Origin: Paramecium tetraurelia
Lineage: Eukaryota; Ciliophora; Oligohymenophorea; Peniculida; Parameciidae
Direction of reading: 5' to 3'
DNA length: 64,000 nt
Assembly (NCBI RefSeq): GCF_000165425.1
Contig: NW_001799648.1
Span: forward strand, 186,001 to 250,000
Shown here: in pieces, positions 1 to 14,737 of the stretch
How the letters are laid out: each line of letters opens with the position of its first letter
Numbering within the stretch: the stretch's first letter is position 1
Made by a program: the position numbers and the translations under genes
Notes under the pieces: generated by a model
What the model was told of the DNA's origin: nothing
The model's input: the letters and a program-made list of their open reading frames with translations, nothing else
Database searches by the model: none

Positions 1-648
1 TTTAAGTTAACTCTTCTTCGGTAAAGATTCTGAATTGATTGAAGAATCTGCAGAATAACTCAGTTCCACTTTTAATCATCTTAAACTCATCATCAGTGTA
101 GATCTCATGCTGATTTTCCTTTAGTATTTGATTTACTAATGGAATTAGATTATTATTTAATAAGTATTCTAATTATTTTCTTGTTAATTCATGCGTACAA
201 ATACTATTGAGGGCATCAAATAACTAAATGATTTTGATTGTATTGTTACATTATCAATCATTCTGATGTCCATTCTTTGCTTTGCCAATTTTAATTAATT
301 TAGAAAAAGCACTTCACACTCTCCAAGATTTTATTTAGTGCAAATATTACTCAAAATTGTGATTGAATAATAATCTGATTGCTATGCGCTAAGAAATAGC
401 TTGTTTAACAGTTATTAGTCATTCGCAGCCTTCAATAATTTCTATTGACTAAACTCGCCATCGATCAAATATTTGTGGAGTTCCTATGATTCAGAAAAAC
501 TTGGAATCTCAATTATGGGGTTCTCTTCGTTGTTCATACCGCATTTCTTTCGATTTTAATTGAATAAATCTTCTAGTCTCTCTTTTCTAATCGAAAATCT
601 AAATTCCTCTCTTTTTGTCAATAATAATGATTATTGTTCACTTTTCAT
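1..648 (-). CDS. Importin-alpha-like protein, 3' end beyond window
   Basis: Starts at the ATG ending at 648 and is still open at base 1, so about 207 N-terminal residues are seen. One 26-nt GTA...TAG intron (224-249) restores the frame. The first 30 residues carry a basic segment with Arg/Lys clusters (KREEFRFSIRKERLEDL), like an importin-beta-binding domain. After it come helical repeats rich in Leu and Asn that resemble armadillo repeats (for example LEYLLNNNLIPLVNQIL). That order is typical of importin alpha, the adaptor that carries NLS cargo with importin beta. The ARM repeats are weakly conserved and the C-terminus is missing, so another ARM protein cannot be excluded. The TAA/TAG codons fall where Gln is acceptable. 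Confidence 0.5.
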
Positions 649-1128
649 AATTATATTTATATTCAAATTATTTATAACATTCTCAATGTTATATCTAATA
701 TTTGTCAAATAGCTCATCAACAAATTTTCACATATCTATTCAATAGAATATGTCATTTATCTCACATAACTAAATCATTTTTAATAATCTTTTATTAATA
801 GCCCAACTACATATGAGTTTGTATTCACTTTCTTTAATGAAGTCTAAAAACGGTTTCGCAATCCATTGACTCTTGCTTTAAATTAGTATTACGTCTGAAC
901 TATCCCAAAATAAGCTTATATCTTATAATTCTTTAATCCCTTATTTGTGTCTAAATCAAATTAGTGGGATAGACTTTGGATAGACATTATTGTTTTAAGT
1001 AATCTTTCTTAAATAGCGAAAATTAATATAATTTCTAGGTATATTCAATTAGATATATTCATCTTTTTATTCATCCTTAATTTATTGTTTTAGCAATTTA
1101 TTCAATACTATAAATAACATAAACTAAA
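649..1128. other. Intergenic between divergent genes, with one doubtful small ORF
   Basis: This gap lies between the importin-like gene (leftward) and the kinase gene (rightward) and should hold both promoters. It is AT-rich with no recognisable motif. A minus-strand ORF at 762-987 lies inside and is listed separately with low confidence. Confidence 0.5.
762..987 (-). CDS. Possible small protein, 67 aa
   Basis: Reads from an ATG ending at 987. With one possible 22-nt intron ending in AAG it makes 67 residues. The translation has ordinary composition (N-terminus MSIQSLSHQFDLD, basic middle GLRNRF). No family is recognised. Open frames of this length without TGA are expected by chance at this base composition, so support is weak. 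It may be a remnant. Confidence 0.25.
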
Positions 1129-2726
1129 ATGCAAGATGATAGGGTTTTAGAGAGAAGTCCACAAGACTCACTTAGAATTTCACAAAGATCTTCCATGCTA
1201 GATAGGAAGCAGAGTGGCCGTTTCACATTCAAGAAAACTCAAGAGGAAGAACAACAAACTTAAATTCAGAGCAATAGAAATCGAATCAAACAGCAGTTAA
1301 AATGTATAAGATAACTGATTTTGATTTTAAGGTTAATTGAATGCCATAATTAATAAGCCAATACAGCCATTACAAATGAGAGAGGAGCAGTTGATAGAAT
1401 TAGGTAAGAAATTAGATGTAGAAATTACTTCAATTGATGTTGAAAATATCATTCCAAATACAAAGGAGTTTTTTGAAGATTATGAAATTCATGAGAGATT
1501 GGGAGAAGGATGTTTGGGATTGGTGAAACGAATAGTCTAAAAAAATACAGGCTTGGAATTTGCTGTGAAGATAGTTGCTACTTAGGACGATGAAATTATA
1601 CGCAATGTAAAAAGACAATAATAATATCTTTTAAGATGATTATAGAATTTAAGAGATTGGTTCAATTATCACATGATAATATAGTTAAAGCCTACAAAAT
1701 GTACTTGGATTTTGATACAGGGTTTTAATCTGAAAGTTAGGCTTTTGTGGTTATGGAGTTGATCCATGGCAAAGAGATGTTTGAGGTTATAAGCGAAGCG
1801 GGACATTATAGTGAAGATGATGCAAAAGAACTTTTCAAGTAATTGCTTAGTGCCATTGAGTATATGCATCGTCATGGCATTTGTCATAGAGATCTCAAGC
1901 CCAATAATATCTTGTGTCTTTAAGGTAAAGCATTCGTAATGATCTCTATATTTAGATAGAAAGCAAATCAAGGTTACAGATTTCAACGTTAGCAAATTCA
2001 GTGATTCATATAAATTGTTTGGGGATCTGCAAGATACGGAAAAAATAGAGATGTGGACATATACTGGCACTGTGGCTTTTTCAGCACCGGAAATATTCAC
2101 AGGAGAAGGTTATAAGTAATAAATACTTTAATGATATTTTGAAAGTTAAATGGTTGATATGTGGAGTGCAGGTTGTATTCTTTATTCAATGCTTTCCGGA
2201 TAATTGCCATTTAATGCAGATTAGTAATCAAATTCACCATCATCCTAGTTTGAACGACCTTGTAGAAAATATTAAACTAGCCAAGTATGATTTCCCAGAA
2301 GAAATCTTTTCAGAAGTCTCTGCTGAAGCCAAAGATCTAATTTAACTATTATTAAAGAAGGATCCATAAGAAAGACCATATCCAGATCATGCATTAGGGC
2401 ATTCTTGGTTTAGAGGAAATGTAGTCAGGAAGACTTTAAGACATTTGACTATTAATAAAAATATAAACCATCTTGCATCCAGAAACTCAAATAGGTAGAG
2501 ATAGAGAACATTCCTATTGAAAAAAGACTGCTACACAGGATCAAGTGATGGGGAAGATTATTATGATGTTAAAATTAAGTCCACCATTAGAAAGAGTTTA
2601 TTTTGCGCTATTAAGCCCACACAAGAATAACAGGTTGATATGAACCACCTCAAAGTAACAAGCGGGTTGCTTCGTAAGTCTAATACAACTTAGATAGAAG
2701 ATTTTAAATATTATGATTAATAGTGA
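1129..2726 (+). CDS. Serine/threonine protein kinase, CAMK-like, with DFN motif
   Basis: Six exons give 484 aa; introns at 1304-1331, 1607-1635, 1925-1955, 2116-2145 and 2224-2248 (28, 29, 31, 30 and 25 nt). Residues 1-105 are a polar N-terminal extension. The kinase domain follows: glycine loop LGEGCLG near 114, ATP-binding Lys in FAVKIV near 138, catalytic loop HRDLKPNNIL near 234, a DFN instead of DFG near 255, APE as SAPEIF, and the F-helix VDMWSAGCILYSML. The last 90 residues are a basic, Ser-rich tail. The HRD Asp, the Asn and the metal-binding Asp are all present, so activity is plausible. DFN is a known variant in some ciliate kinases. The substrate is unknown. Three introns end in AAG; the conserved kinase text on both sides fixes them. 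Confidence 0.9.
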
Positions 2727-2836
2727 TTAATAAATTAATTAATTCAATAAATAATTTTGGTTATCCAAAAATATCTTTTTTGGGCATTTTTAAACGAATT
2801 CATTTTTGGATTTCTAATCATTAATTAAATTTGGCA

Positions 2837-3228
2837 ATGCAAAATAAGACCGTCTTCGATAAATTAGGAGGTTAAGCTAACATTGACGCTGCTGTTGTCA
2901 AGTTTTATGAAAAAGTCCTCTCCGATCCATCTGTCAGTCACTATTTCAAAAACACAGACATGAAGAAATAGACAGAAAATTAATAAAAGTTCCTCACCAT
3001 GGCTTTTGGAGGACCCAATAACTACAAAGGAAGAGTAACACATTTATTTTATATCATTAGGACATGAAAGCAGGTCATGCTGGTCTTGGAATTACAACAG
3101 TCGCCTTCAACACAATTGTCAAGCATCTTGGTGACACCTTGAAAGAAATGGGAGTTCCAGCAGATGTCATTGCTGAAGCTGCTGCTGTTGCAGAAACCAC
3201 CAGAGCTGATATTGTTGAAATCAAATGA
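2837..3228 (+). CDS. Truncated haemoglobin, group I (Paramecium type)
   Basis: Two exons joined over a 26-nt intron (3035-3060) give 121 aa, the usual length of group I truncated globins. The N-terminus ([19 protein letters not shown]) matches the family signature: the GG pair after helix A and Phe-Tyr in helix B, where the Tyr normally contacts bound oxygen. The second exon starts at [11 protein letters not shown], whose His is the likely proximal haem ligand. The C-terminus [13 protein letters not shown] matches Paramecium haemoglobin. The product should bind oxygen or NO in the cytosol. A TAG/TAA-rich stretch near residues 46-50 reads as glutamines. Confidence 0.95.
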
Positions 3229-3710
3229 TTCATATAGATATATGTCATTCATTCAATAAAATCATTTATATATCCCTATTCCCACCCCTCCTCTGGCAAT
3301 AACTAGACCCAAAGTTTGAAATGGAGAATATTTGAAATCATTGATCTAGATCAATTTTGAGGGTGAATTCTAAACTAAAATAATAATATTGGAATTCATT
3401 TGAACAGTAAGCAATTGACCTCATGCATAAGTGGGATTAGTGAAGAAATGAAGTCACGTATGAAATCAGTAATATATTTTAATTGTATTTCTTTTTAATT
3501 TTATCAGTCCCAATTTATTTCAATAAAACAAATGGCCTTTTGTTTAGAAAGACTTTATTTAATCAAGCATTAGACATAAAATGAGTGAAATAAGTATTGA
3601 CTTTCTAAATTCTTACCAGACTTTTTTTATAATATTTATATGTAAATGTCAATATAATTATATATATTTTAACAATTTATTTATTATATAAAATCAAATT
3701 AACACTAAAA
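3229..3710. other. Intergenic, convergent 3' ends
   Basis: It separates the haemoglobin gene from the DnaJ gene, which converge here. It is AT-rich. Short frames exist on both strands, but none has coding character, and I see no repeat or RNA gene. Confidence 0.5.
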
Positions 3711-5225
3711 TCACAAATCTTCTTTAAATATATTAAGATCAAGACTATCTTTCATTGATTTGAATTAAACGTTTCCACTAATTATTGAATCAAGAAAATC
3801 TTAAACATTTGAAAGTGTCAATTCTCCTTAGAGTTTAGCATATCTTTCTTTTTTAGGTTTGATGACCAATGCTGATGGGAAACTACTAACATCATCAAAA
3901 ACTTCCGAATAAATTAAGTTGCTAAAAATAATGTATTTCTTATTTACTTCTTATTAATATAATAGAAATCGATTTTGTCCTTCATGTAATGATAAGACAA
4001 GGGAGTCAATAAATCTAAATAATCTTTGTCCTCAGTAATAATAATGAAACACATTTTTGTGTCTTTAGTAGTACAAGCCCCATTTTTTATCAATAAGTTG
4101 GACAATTCTCTTGGACCTTGATGAGTTTTTTTAACTTTTTTGCTGATATAAGCATATTCTCTTAAGAATTTCATAATTTATTCTTTCTTAAAATCGTTTT
4201 ACTCATAAATGACTCCTCTATATGATTCTGGCTCAGTCACTACCATGAGAGTAGGGAAGTTCTTGATTTAAAATTACTCAACCAATTTAGTATCTGAATT
4301 TCGAACTTGTCCAAAGACTAGTTTCCCTTTTAATTCTTTGGATAGAACTTTAAGGAGAGGAGGAGTAGAAGTTTTATTAGTGAATAACAAGACTATATGT
4401 TATTCTTCTTGTTGAATGAATTTTTCGTAGTTGTCATTAGTTACTATGCTTACGAAGCTTTCCATGAAGGAGATGGCAAATTTGGCTAGTTGGTCTATTT
4501 CCACTTTGGATTTGAATTCGACTGGTTCTTATCTGATATTGGCAGGGTAAGCGTATATTTTGGGAAACTCATAAACCTGGAACTCATCATCACAGATTTC
4601 ATTTTCAGCAGCACAATTTATTGCAGCAACTTAGAAGATGCCATAATATTTAGAGGCTAATTCATTCCAAGTGTTTTTGTGTTACCTTCCATAATCATCG
4701 TTCTTATAGAAGTAGATCATCCACACGTGATCTCTTCTAAAGAATCTATTTATAGTAGTCATTTCAACTTCGTAAACATCACTTTTAGAAAATAAGGACT
4801 ATTCAAGATTTGGTTTTTGTTATTAGAATCCACCTCCAAAAAATCTTGAGAAAACATCATTATAATTAAAATGACCTTATTCTAGATGTATATTTATAAA
4901 TGGATACTTTGTTGTTATCTTTGAGTATGCTCTTTCAATCCCTCTTCTCCATATTTGTCATATACTTATCTCTATTCTGGGTCTTTGAGTATTTCATACG
5001 CATTGACAATCTTCTAGAATTGTTTTTCAGACTAATTATAGGGGAGATAAGAATTACTTCCTCCTTATTACCTTTGGCCTTGTCTGGGTGGTATTTGAGA
5101 GAGAGCTTTTTGAATGCCTTTTTGATTTAATCATCAGATGCACCTCGCTGTACTCCAAGTAATTAGTAATAATCTTAGCAGAGTGCTTGAAGAAGGACGC
5201 AAAGGAGAAGGAGAAAAGTTTTCAT
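3711..5225 (-). CDS. DnaJ-domain protein with signal peptide, ER-lumenal type
   Basis: Four exons; three 26-nt introns (5032-5057, 4882-4907, 3922-3947) give 478 aa. It begins with a hydrophobic signal peptide (MKTFLLLLCVLLQALC), followed at once by a J domain (YYQLLGVQRGASDDQIKKAF, then the HPD tripeptide in LKYHPDK). A short Gly/Phe-containing link comes next, then about 340 residues with no zinc-finger or classical DnaJ C-terminal motif. The order VWMIYFYKN ... FPKIYAYP resembles thioredoxin-like folds in ER J proteins (DNAJC10/C16 type), but no CxxC pair is seen, so redox activity is doubtful. It is likely a co-chaperone for an Hsp70 of the secretory pathway. Confidence 0.85.
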
Positions 5226-5361
5226 TTTAATTATTAAAAACACGTTTATGGTGTAAATTCTAGAACAATGCTTAATAACATTATAAAATATGAATAAAGA
5301 GAGGGGGTGGAGGGAGATAAATGATGTATGTTTATTTTATGTTTAATGTGAACATAACAAC

Positions 5362-5858
5362 TCAATATCCAGAATCAGCTAGGTATTTTGCCATTTCTAT
5401 GACACGTTTGTTGCATTCAGCAGCATTCTAAGTAGCTCCATTTTCTGCATTGATGGTTTGGGAGAATGAAGCAAAGACAGCGGCTGTGTTAGACCAAGCA
5501 ATGCATGCTCCTCCTTTATTCTATTGATTATCATGTTAGAACGTACCTTCTTCAAATACCATGACTTAGCATCACCATCAAATTGAATTGTATAATATTT
5601 TTGATTGTTGATTCTAACTCCAGCTGCATTTCCAGAGTTTCCATTGTGTGTGAGAGCGTGAACAAAGGCAGTCTTCTCGTCATAGGCAACCTTGGTTACG
5701 ACGTCTGGATTCTTTTCATCTGGGACATCAGCTTGATAAGAAGGTAGGACGGCAACACCGAAATTGCTAGCCCAGATGTTTCCATCTAATCCAATAATGG
5801 CAGCATATTCAAGAGCTCCGTTGGCTGTCAAATTTGTCACATAAGCATCCCAAGACAT
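5362..5858 (-). CDS. Profilin
   Basis: Two exons split by a 26-nt intron (5521-5546) give 156 aa, slightly longer than most profilins. The N-terminus MSWDAYVTNL and the segment AAIIGLDGNIWAS are the family hallmark (short helix, then a strand with the poly-proline-binding Trp). The C-terminal helix reads EMAKYLADSGY. Profilin binds G-actin and promotes nucleotide exchange in the cytosol. The start is the first ATG; the stop is TGA. The gene lies tail-to-head 136 bp from the DnaJ start. Confidence 0.95.
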
Positions 5859-5990
5859 GGTTATTTAATATATTTAATGAAAATTATATCTTCTTCATCC
5901 TGAACATATATATATATGCACAATTAATTGAAGATACTAATTAATTATATAATATTGCAGAATAATTGTTTATAATTTGTACTGCTTTTT

Positions 5991-7112
5991 TCAATTTTAT
6001 TTTGAAGAAGAGAATGAACTATTCGACTAGTTTAACAATTTGTGATAGTATCGCTCTGGCAAACTTTCCACTTCTAACGATTCCTCTCTATAAGCGGGAT
6101 GAGATTCTTACCACATATTGCACTTGTTTCTTTTTGAACCAAAACAAATACACAGCGCAAAACAACGGCAGGAAATATCCAAAAAGACAAATTAAAATAT
6201 CAGCCCAAGGTTACACCGCCACATTCTATATTAATATGTCTCATCTTTTACATATGCAGGAAATTCACAACTGTCTATATCTTTTGATTTTTAATAGATA
6301 AAATAGACTAAATCGGCACTCCATTGAATTACTTATCCAAACGCTGTCACACAAACCAAAGTCCTTTTATTTAATTACAATTCTGTCATTACCAAAATTT
6401 CAATTTTATGTTTCTAATCTTCATGTACTACGTCTTCTCTACTACTGTCATTCTGTTGGTGAACATTATTTGCTCAATTATCAATGCATTCATTTTCTTA
6501 TTCAGAAAATACGCTCCAGTGATGAAAATGATGCTTGCAAATACTTCCACCACTCTTATCACAAATAAAGTTATGACTAAGGCCTAAGATATTTTGTACA
6601 TACAACTACAGTCTTCATTCTTAGTGTAATAGACGATTATATCAATCAATAACAATATAGAAAAAAAAGCACACAATCCATATGTGCAACCTCGCACTAA
6701 TTTTGTATTGCTTTTATTATAAACATTAAGATCTGTTGCCTTTTTTGTAAAGAAGTAAACCAGAAAAATCAAAAAAGATTAATCAAAGTAAAAATACAAA
6801 AAATAAGCAAATGCTAGATTTCTATTCATTGTGAAGATCAGAAAAACTATTTAGTTCATTCTATCCTAAAAATACCCTTACATGTATCTGCAAGTAAAAT
6901 TATCAAAAACAATAGCTGCTTTCTTTTGTAAAGTCTTCTCTATTCAATTACTCGTACTGTAATTTGGTATATACATAATGTCATTAACAACAAAGAGCAA
7001 ACCGTTCCTAAATAGAGGCTGTTGAATGGGCAACTTACTCCAAACATAATCCTAAGTCTGCGCACTTTCCTGATACACAATATATGAATCCCTGATTTTT
7101 GCATTCACTCAT
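5991..7112 (-). CDS. Multi-pass membrane protein, unknown function
   Basis: Six exons give 333 aa; introns at 7052-7076, 6940-6957, 6364-6392, 6226-6251 and 6130-6151 (25, 18, 29, 26 and 22 nt). A short Cys-containing N-terminus is followed by six or seven hydrophobic helices, for example LAFAYFLYFYFDQSFLIFLV, GLCAFFSILLLIDIIVYY and WADILICLFGYFLPLFC. The last 45 residues are an acidic, Ser-rich tail (YREESLEVESLPERYYHKLL) of cytoplasmic type. The layout recalls a seven-helix receptor, but I recognise no family motif. The 18-nt intron is at the lower limit for Paramecium; it is needed to remove an in-frame TGA. The last junction was chosen because it joins the final helix to the acidic tail. 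The start codon is 10 bp from that of the next gene. Confidence 0.7.
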
Positions 7113-7122
7113 TAATTATTTT

Positions 7123-8086
7123 ATGAGTAAAACTATTAAGAAATTAAATGAAGTTGCATTAGATAATATACAAGCAACAACTTGGCATGATGAATACAAT
7201 AAGAGTAGTTACATATTTATCGCCAATCTTAATTATGCCATGAATGAAGGTGATATAGCCATTGTCTTTTCGTAATATGGAGAAATAGTTGATGTACATT
7301 TAGTCAGAGATAAAATTACTGGAAAATCCAAAGGGTTTTGTTTCTTAGCCTATGAAGATTAGCGGTCAACCATCTTGGCTGTTGACAACTTCAATCACGC
7401 AGAAATATGTATCTATATGAAATACCAATAAGGTGGAAGATTATTAAGAGTGGATCATGTAAGAGAGTTCAAGCCTCCTAAGGAATACCTTGACATCTCC
7501 CCTGATGATCCGGAAATATTTAATAAGCTCTATAAGCCATCTGGTCCTGATGGCAAAGGATGGGGAACTTTTAGGGAGCTGACTCAAGAAGAATTAGTAT
7601 TAAAAGCATAAATAGAAGCATAATAATAAGAAATCCAGAAAAGAAATGAAAAAATATTTGAGAACATGCAACAGATAAAAAATATGCAGACGATAATTGA
7701 TGAGGATGAGAGGGTATTATAATTATATTATTTTTAAGTGGGATAAAATGTTGATGGTATAGGATGAGAAGAAAGAACTATTGGAAAAAATTGAAGCTCT
7801 CCAATATTTCAATAATAAGATGCAAAAGTATAAGGAGGTCCAAGAGCCAGAAAAATAAGAAACTAATGAGGAGAGATTATTGAGATTATAGAAAAAGCAG
7901 AATAAGAAATATGAGAAAAAGAATTCAGAAGAGAAGGGAAAAGAAAAGAAAATAAAAAAAGAAAAAAAAGAGAAAAAAAACAAAAAGAACAAAGATAAAA
8001 AAGAGAAAAAGGAGAAGAAATCTAAGAATTCAAAGAAAGATCAGCCACAACAATCAGATAACTAAGATAGGGGAAGTTAAAAATGA
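7123..8086 (+). CDS. RNA-binding motif protein, RBMX2/Ist3 (Snu17) family
   Basis: Three exons give 304 aa; introns at 7409-7432 (24 nt) and 7714-7738 (25 nt), both ending AAG. The RRM follows the RBMX2 pattern closely: WHDEYNKSSYIF, RNP2 IFIANL, then FSQYGEIVDVHLVRDKITGK, RNP1 KGFCFLAY, EDQRSTILAVDNFN and RVDHVREFKPPKE. RBMX2/Ist3 is part of the RES complex, which binds activated spliceosomes. After residue 150 comes a coiled coil rich in Lys and Glu, ending in a long Lys-rich tail. The 24-nt intron lies inside the RRM and is confirmed by the conserved spacing between DNFN and GR..RVDHV. It has no TGA in frame, so retention would only insert eight residues. Confidence 0.9.
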
Positions 8087-8160
8087 GATAATTTTATAAA
8101 TCGATCAATTAATACTTAATAATCAAATTATACTAATATTGAAATAAATTAAAGGTGAAT

Positions 8161-9968
8161 TCATAACTATTATTCTTATACAGAATTTATTTACTCCTCT
8201 AATAAATCTTTTAGTCTTTCCTCTAGAGAATTGTCTAAATCTTAACATAATTAACATATATTTTACTATGATCTATTGCAAATTTGGTGGCTAAACTTTC
8301 TGAGTTGTCTCCATTAAATACTGGTAATCTTACAGTTTTTGCATCATCGATTTTTACATCAATGTACAGAATAGGAAAGTTAAGGAATATTGGTTTACTT
8401 TTAATTTTCTTGCATTTTGGTTCTTAACTCATTGATTGTTCAGTTTATAATTTGATCTGTGTTCTGCTTTCATTGTTTGTGGTGTTTCCTGTGTTTTTCA
8501 ATTTTTCCAGTGTCTTCTATCTAAGCCTAGCCTCTCTTAATCGTTTTGCTTATTAATCGATATCATATTGAGTAGAAGCAGTTGATATTGGAAATTGTTT
8601 CATAGGATTAATCTGGGGTGAAAAAGTGCAAAATTATTATTGAGTTTCAAATTCTACATCAATAGTTGATTTATCCTACTGCTTTTTAATTGGTTTGCTT
8701 AATTAAGTTAAATCGATGGCAACTGGTTTGATAGTAGATTTGAGTTCCTTTGTTTCATCTTATTATTATTATTCAAGCTAACTCTTGAGTTTTTCAATGT
8801 TATCCTTCTTTTTCTGTTCTTATTAAGCAAACCATTCATTGATATTTAGATTGTTCTTTTTCTTGATAGCCATATCTCTTGATCTATTGCTTAATAAATT
8901 GATAACTTATGGAGGAGATTTGGATTTCTCAAGATTTCGCCTTTGTCCATTTCCATGGATTAGTTTGGTGTTCAAATAGAGTTATTTGTATTTGTTGTGA
9001 ATTTCAACACAATCTTAAGGGGACAGCATTAAATTTCCATTTTCATCGTTCTTATAGTGAGAGGCCATTGGAACTTATTCGTCATCTTTGGGTATGTAAA
9101 GAGGTATCTATTAGACTGGTACATTAAGGATGGCTAGTAATACAATAAGCAAATTTCTGGAGAGAATGTAAGAGCCATTAGTAAAATCATTCCATAGTTC
9201 TTTATTTTCTCCAAATCCTAATCCCTGGAGAATTTATTGGAAATCGTTTTCATATATTTTCGAGTAATCCCAACTTAATTTGACATTTTCAGTATTGCTA
9301 AGAAAGTAATAGAAATCCTTGATAAATCTTTGGATAAACCATTATTGAGTGATTTCCGATAATTTACCTTCTGTTGTAGCTGAGGTTTGAGTATTTTATT
9401 GTGTTTTCTGTTGTCTTGTTCGACTATCATCATACAATATTTAAGTGACATGCTTTTCTCTTCTTGAGTTTTTAAGTTTGTCTGTAGTATCTCTTTATTA
9501 TTTGGCTTAGATAAGATTTTTTAATTAAATAGTTTGTGACTATTCGATCTTTTTTGGTTATTCTTCAGAGGTGAATAATTTAGGATTTGTATCATTTGAA
9601 TGTTCAACAGAAGACTTGAGGATTCGCTTTTTGTCATTTTAAATTTCAAGTACTCTATTTTCCACTTAAGAGGAATCGATTCTTTCTGGGGAGAGCAAGA
9701 GATCTTGGCTTTTCACATTAAAAGCCCTTGAGGATTTGATGTTATCGAAATGATTGGTATATAGCTTTTGTGCTTATAAGGTGTATTAACTTTTCTAAAC
9801 ATTGGACACTTCTCTCCTAGAACCCTCTGTTTTTTGTTTAGCTTTACTTACACCACGAGCCTTCTCGGGACATACACTATGAGTGCCCTCTTGTGGTTTA
9901 GTCTTTCCAAATAGATTTTGTAGTTAATTCAGAGAAGTGAGGGGATGTCTCTCACGAATAACTGACAT
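8161..9968 (-). CDS. Unknown protein with conserved C-terminal motif
   Basis: Two exons give 593 aa; one 26-nt intron ending AAG (8241-8266). The N-terminal 200 residues are polar and low in structure. Residues 205-300 look folded (QQWFIQRFIKDFYYFLSNTE, LLIVLLAILNVP). A coiled-coil stretch follows around 380-430. The C-terminus has the pattern LPVFNGDNSESLATKFAIDH then LEERLKDLLEEQI. That type of ending (a short beta hairpin, a 'GD..E.LA..F' helix and a Leu-rich helix) is found in several ciliary and ciliate proteins, but I cannot give a function. The intron falls exactly inside this motif, which supports the AAG acceptor. Confidence 0.75.
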
Positions 9969-9991
9969 ATTGTTAAATTAATATATATATT

Positions 9992-13508
<3,517 letters not shown>

Positions 13509-13626
13509 TAAATGTATTAATCATGTTTTCTCCATCATTAGATATATATAAAGATTCATAGTGCGCTTTTAATTGTCATTATTAGTATTTTATACATGCA
13601 TTTATTCATTTATATTATATCTCTAT

Positions 13627-14737
13627 ATGTTATCAGAACAAATTAAGTAGATGCTACACCAATAAACCAAACCCTTTCTCTCACAGACATTCTCTCGAAA
13701 AATAAGCACTCCCAACAAGAGATCCTAAGCACTCTCGACTTTATGTGCCCAAGATCTCCCCTCCTACTCACCATCTAAGCACATCCTTTCAGATTAAAAA
13801 CCTCTTAGATTCCAAACCTTAGAACATCAGAAGACTCAACAACCAAGTTCTCATAATGCCAATTCAGTTAGTTGCCAAACCAACATGTCACTTTGTTGCT
13901 TTGATGACCCCTTACCTGACATTCCCCCTTCAGATCCAATATGGTTACAAATCATACCACAAGAAACATTAAAAGGTTCATCTGTCGAACAACTATTTAG
14001 AGAAAATAAACAATATTTTTATCACTTATTGAGTTAGTACTTCAAAGAACAGATTCAAGGCGATTTCAATATGACTAAATTTCAATCGCCAATTAAATGC
14101 AAAACTCGCAACGACTATGATTCCTAATAGAAATCTAATGACAAAATTCAACCTAATAAAAATTCCTTCTATGAAAATTATAAGTCTCCTTAACATTAGC
14201 AATTTGCCAAAACTTCTTACAAATCTGACTTCACAGGATATGCACCTCAAAATTACAATGTTTAAACAGAAAAGCTTAAATACGAGAAAGCTAAGTAACA
14301 AATCGCCACACTTATATCCTACAAAGTAAAATGCATTTCCTATTGTTAGATTAACGATAATAACTATGAACAGAATCAAAAAATGAACAGATTAACCGCT
14401 CCTCGATTATCTACATCTACAGAAATCAGAATCTAAGCTTATAAGAACTACAATTAAGCCCTTGAATAACCCTAATTGATAGAATAAACTTAAAATTGCA
14501 AAAATAATTATTCAAAATTGTATTTCACTCATCCTTTAATTAAGGAATCCATTATCCTCCAAGGGTATCTTTTTTGAGAAAAAATCAGAATCATACTTTT
14601 AATATCCACTTCATCCTTTGCCAAAATCAAGCAAAACCTTTCTTAAACAATATTCAACAATCATAAAAAAGTAAAGATACTCTATGAAATTTCTAGAGAT
14701 ATATAAGGACCCAAAATTGGAGATGTTACCTAGATGA
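13627..14737 (+). CDS. Unknown protein, about 353 aa
   Basis: Starts at ATG 13627 and ends at TGA 14735-14737. A 25-nt intron ending AAG (14520-14544) is required to avoid TGA. A 24-nt GTA...TAG segment (14326-14349) is a probable second intron but is neutral for the frame. The protein is polar, rich in Ser, Gln, Lys and Pro, and mostly looks disordered. One better-ordered segment (IWLQIIPQETLKGSSVEQLF) lies in the middle. The C-terminus (YFQYPLHPLPKSSKTFLKQY) is basic. I recognise no family. Coding character is clear from the codon pattern and long reading frame. Confidence 0.65.

Noticed and set aside
5966-6301. Plus-strand frame of 111 codons under the standard code
   Set aside because: It is the reverse of the membrane protein's tail and last helix, which read better and join other exons on the minus strand.
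7723-7992. Minus-strand Phe/Ser-rich frame of 89 codons
   Set aside because: It is the complement of the Lys/Glu-rich tail of RBMX2, which always gives Phe/Ser/Leu-rich shadows.
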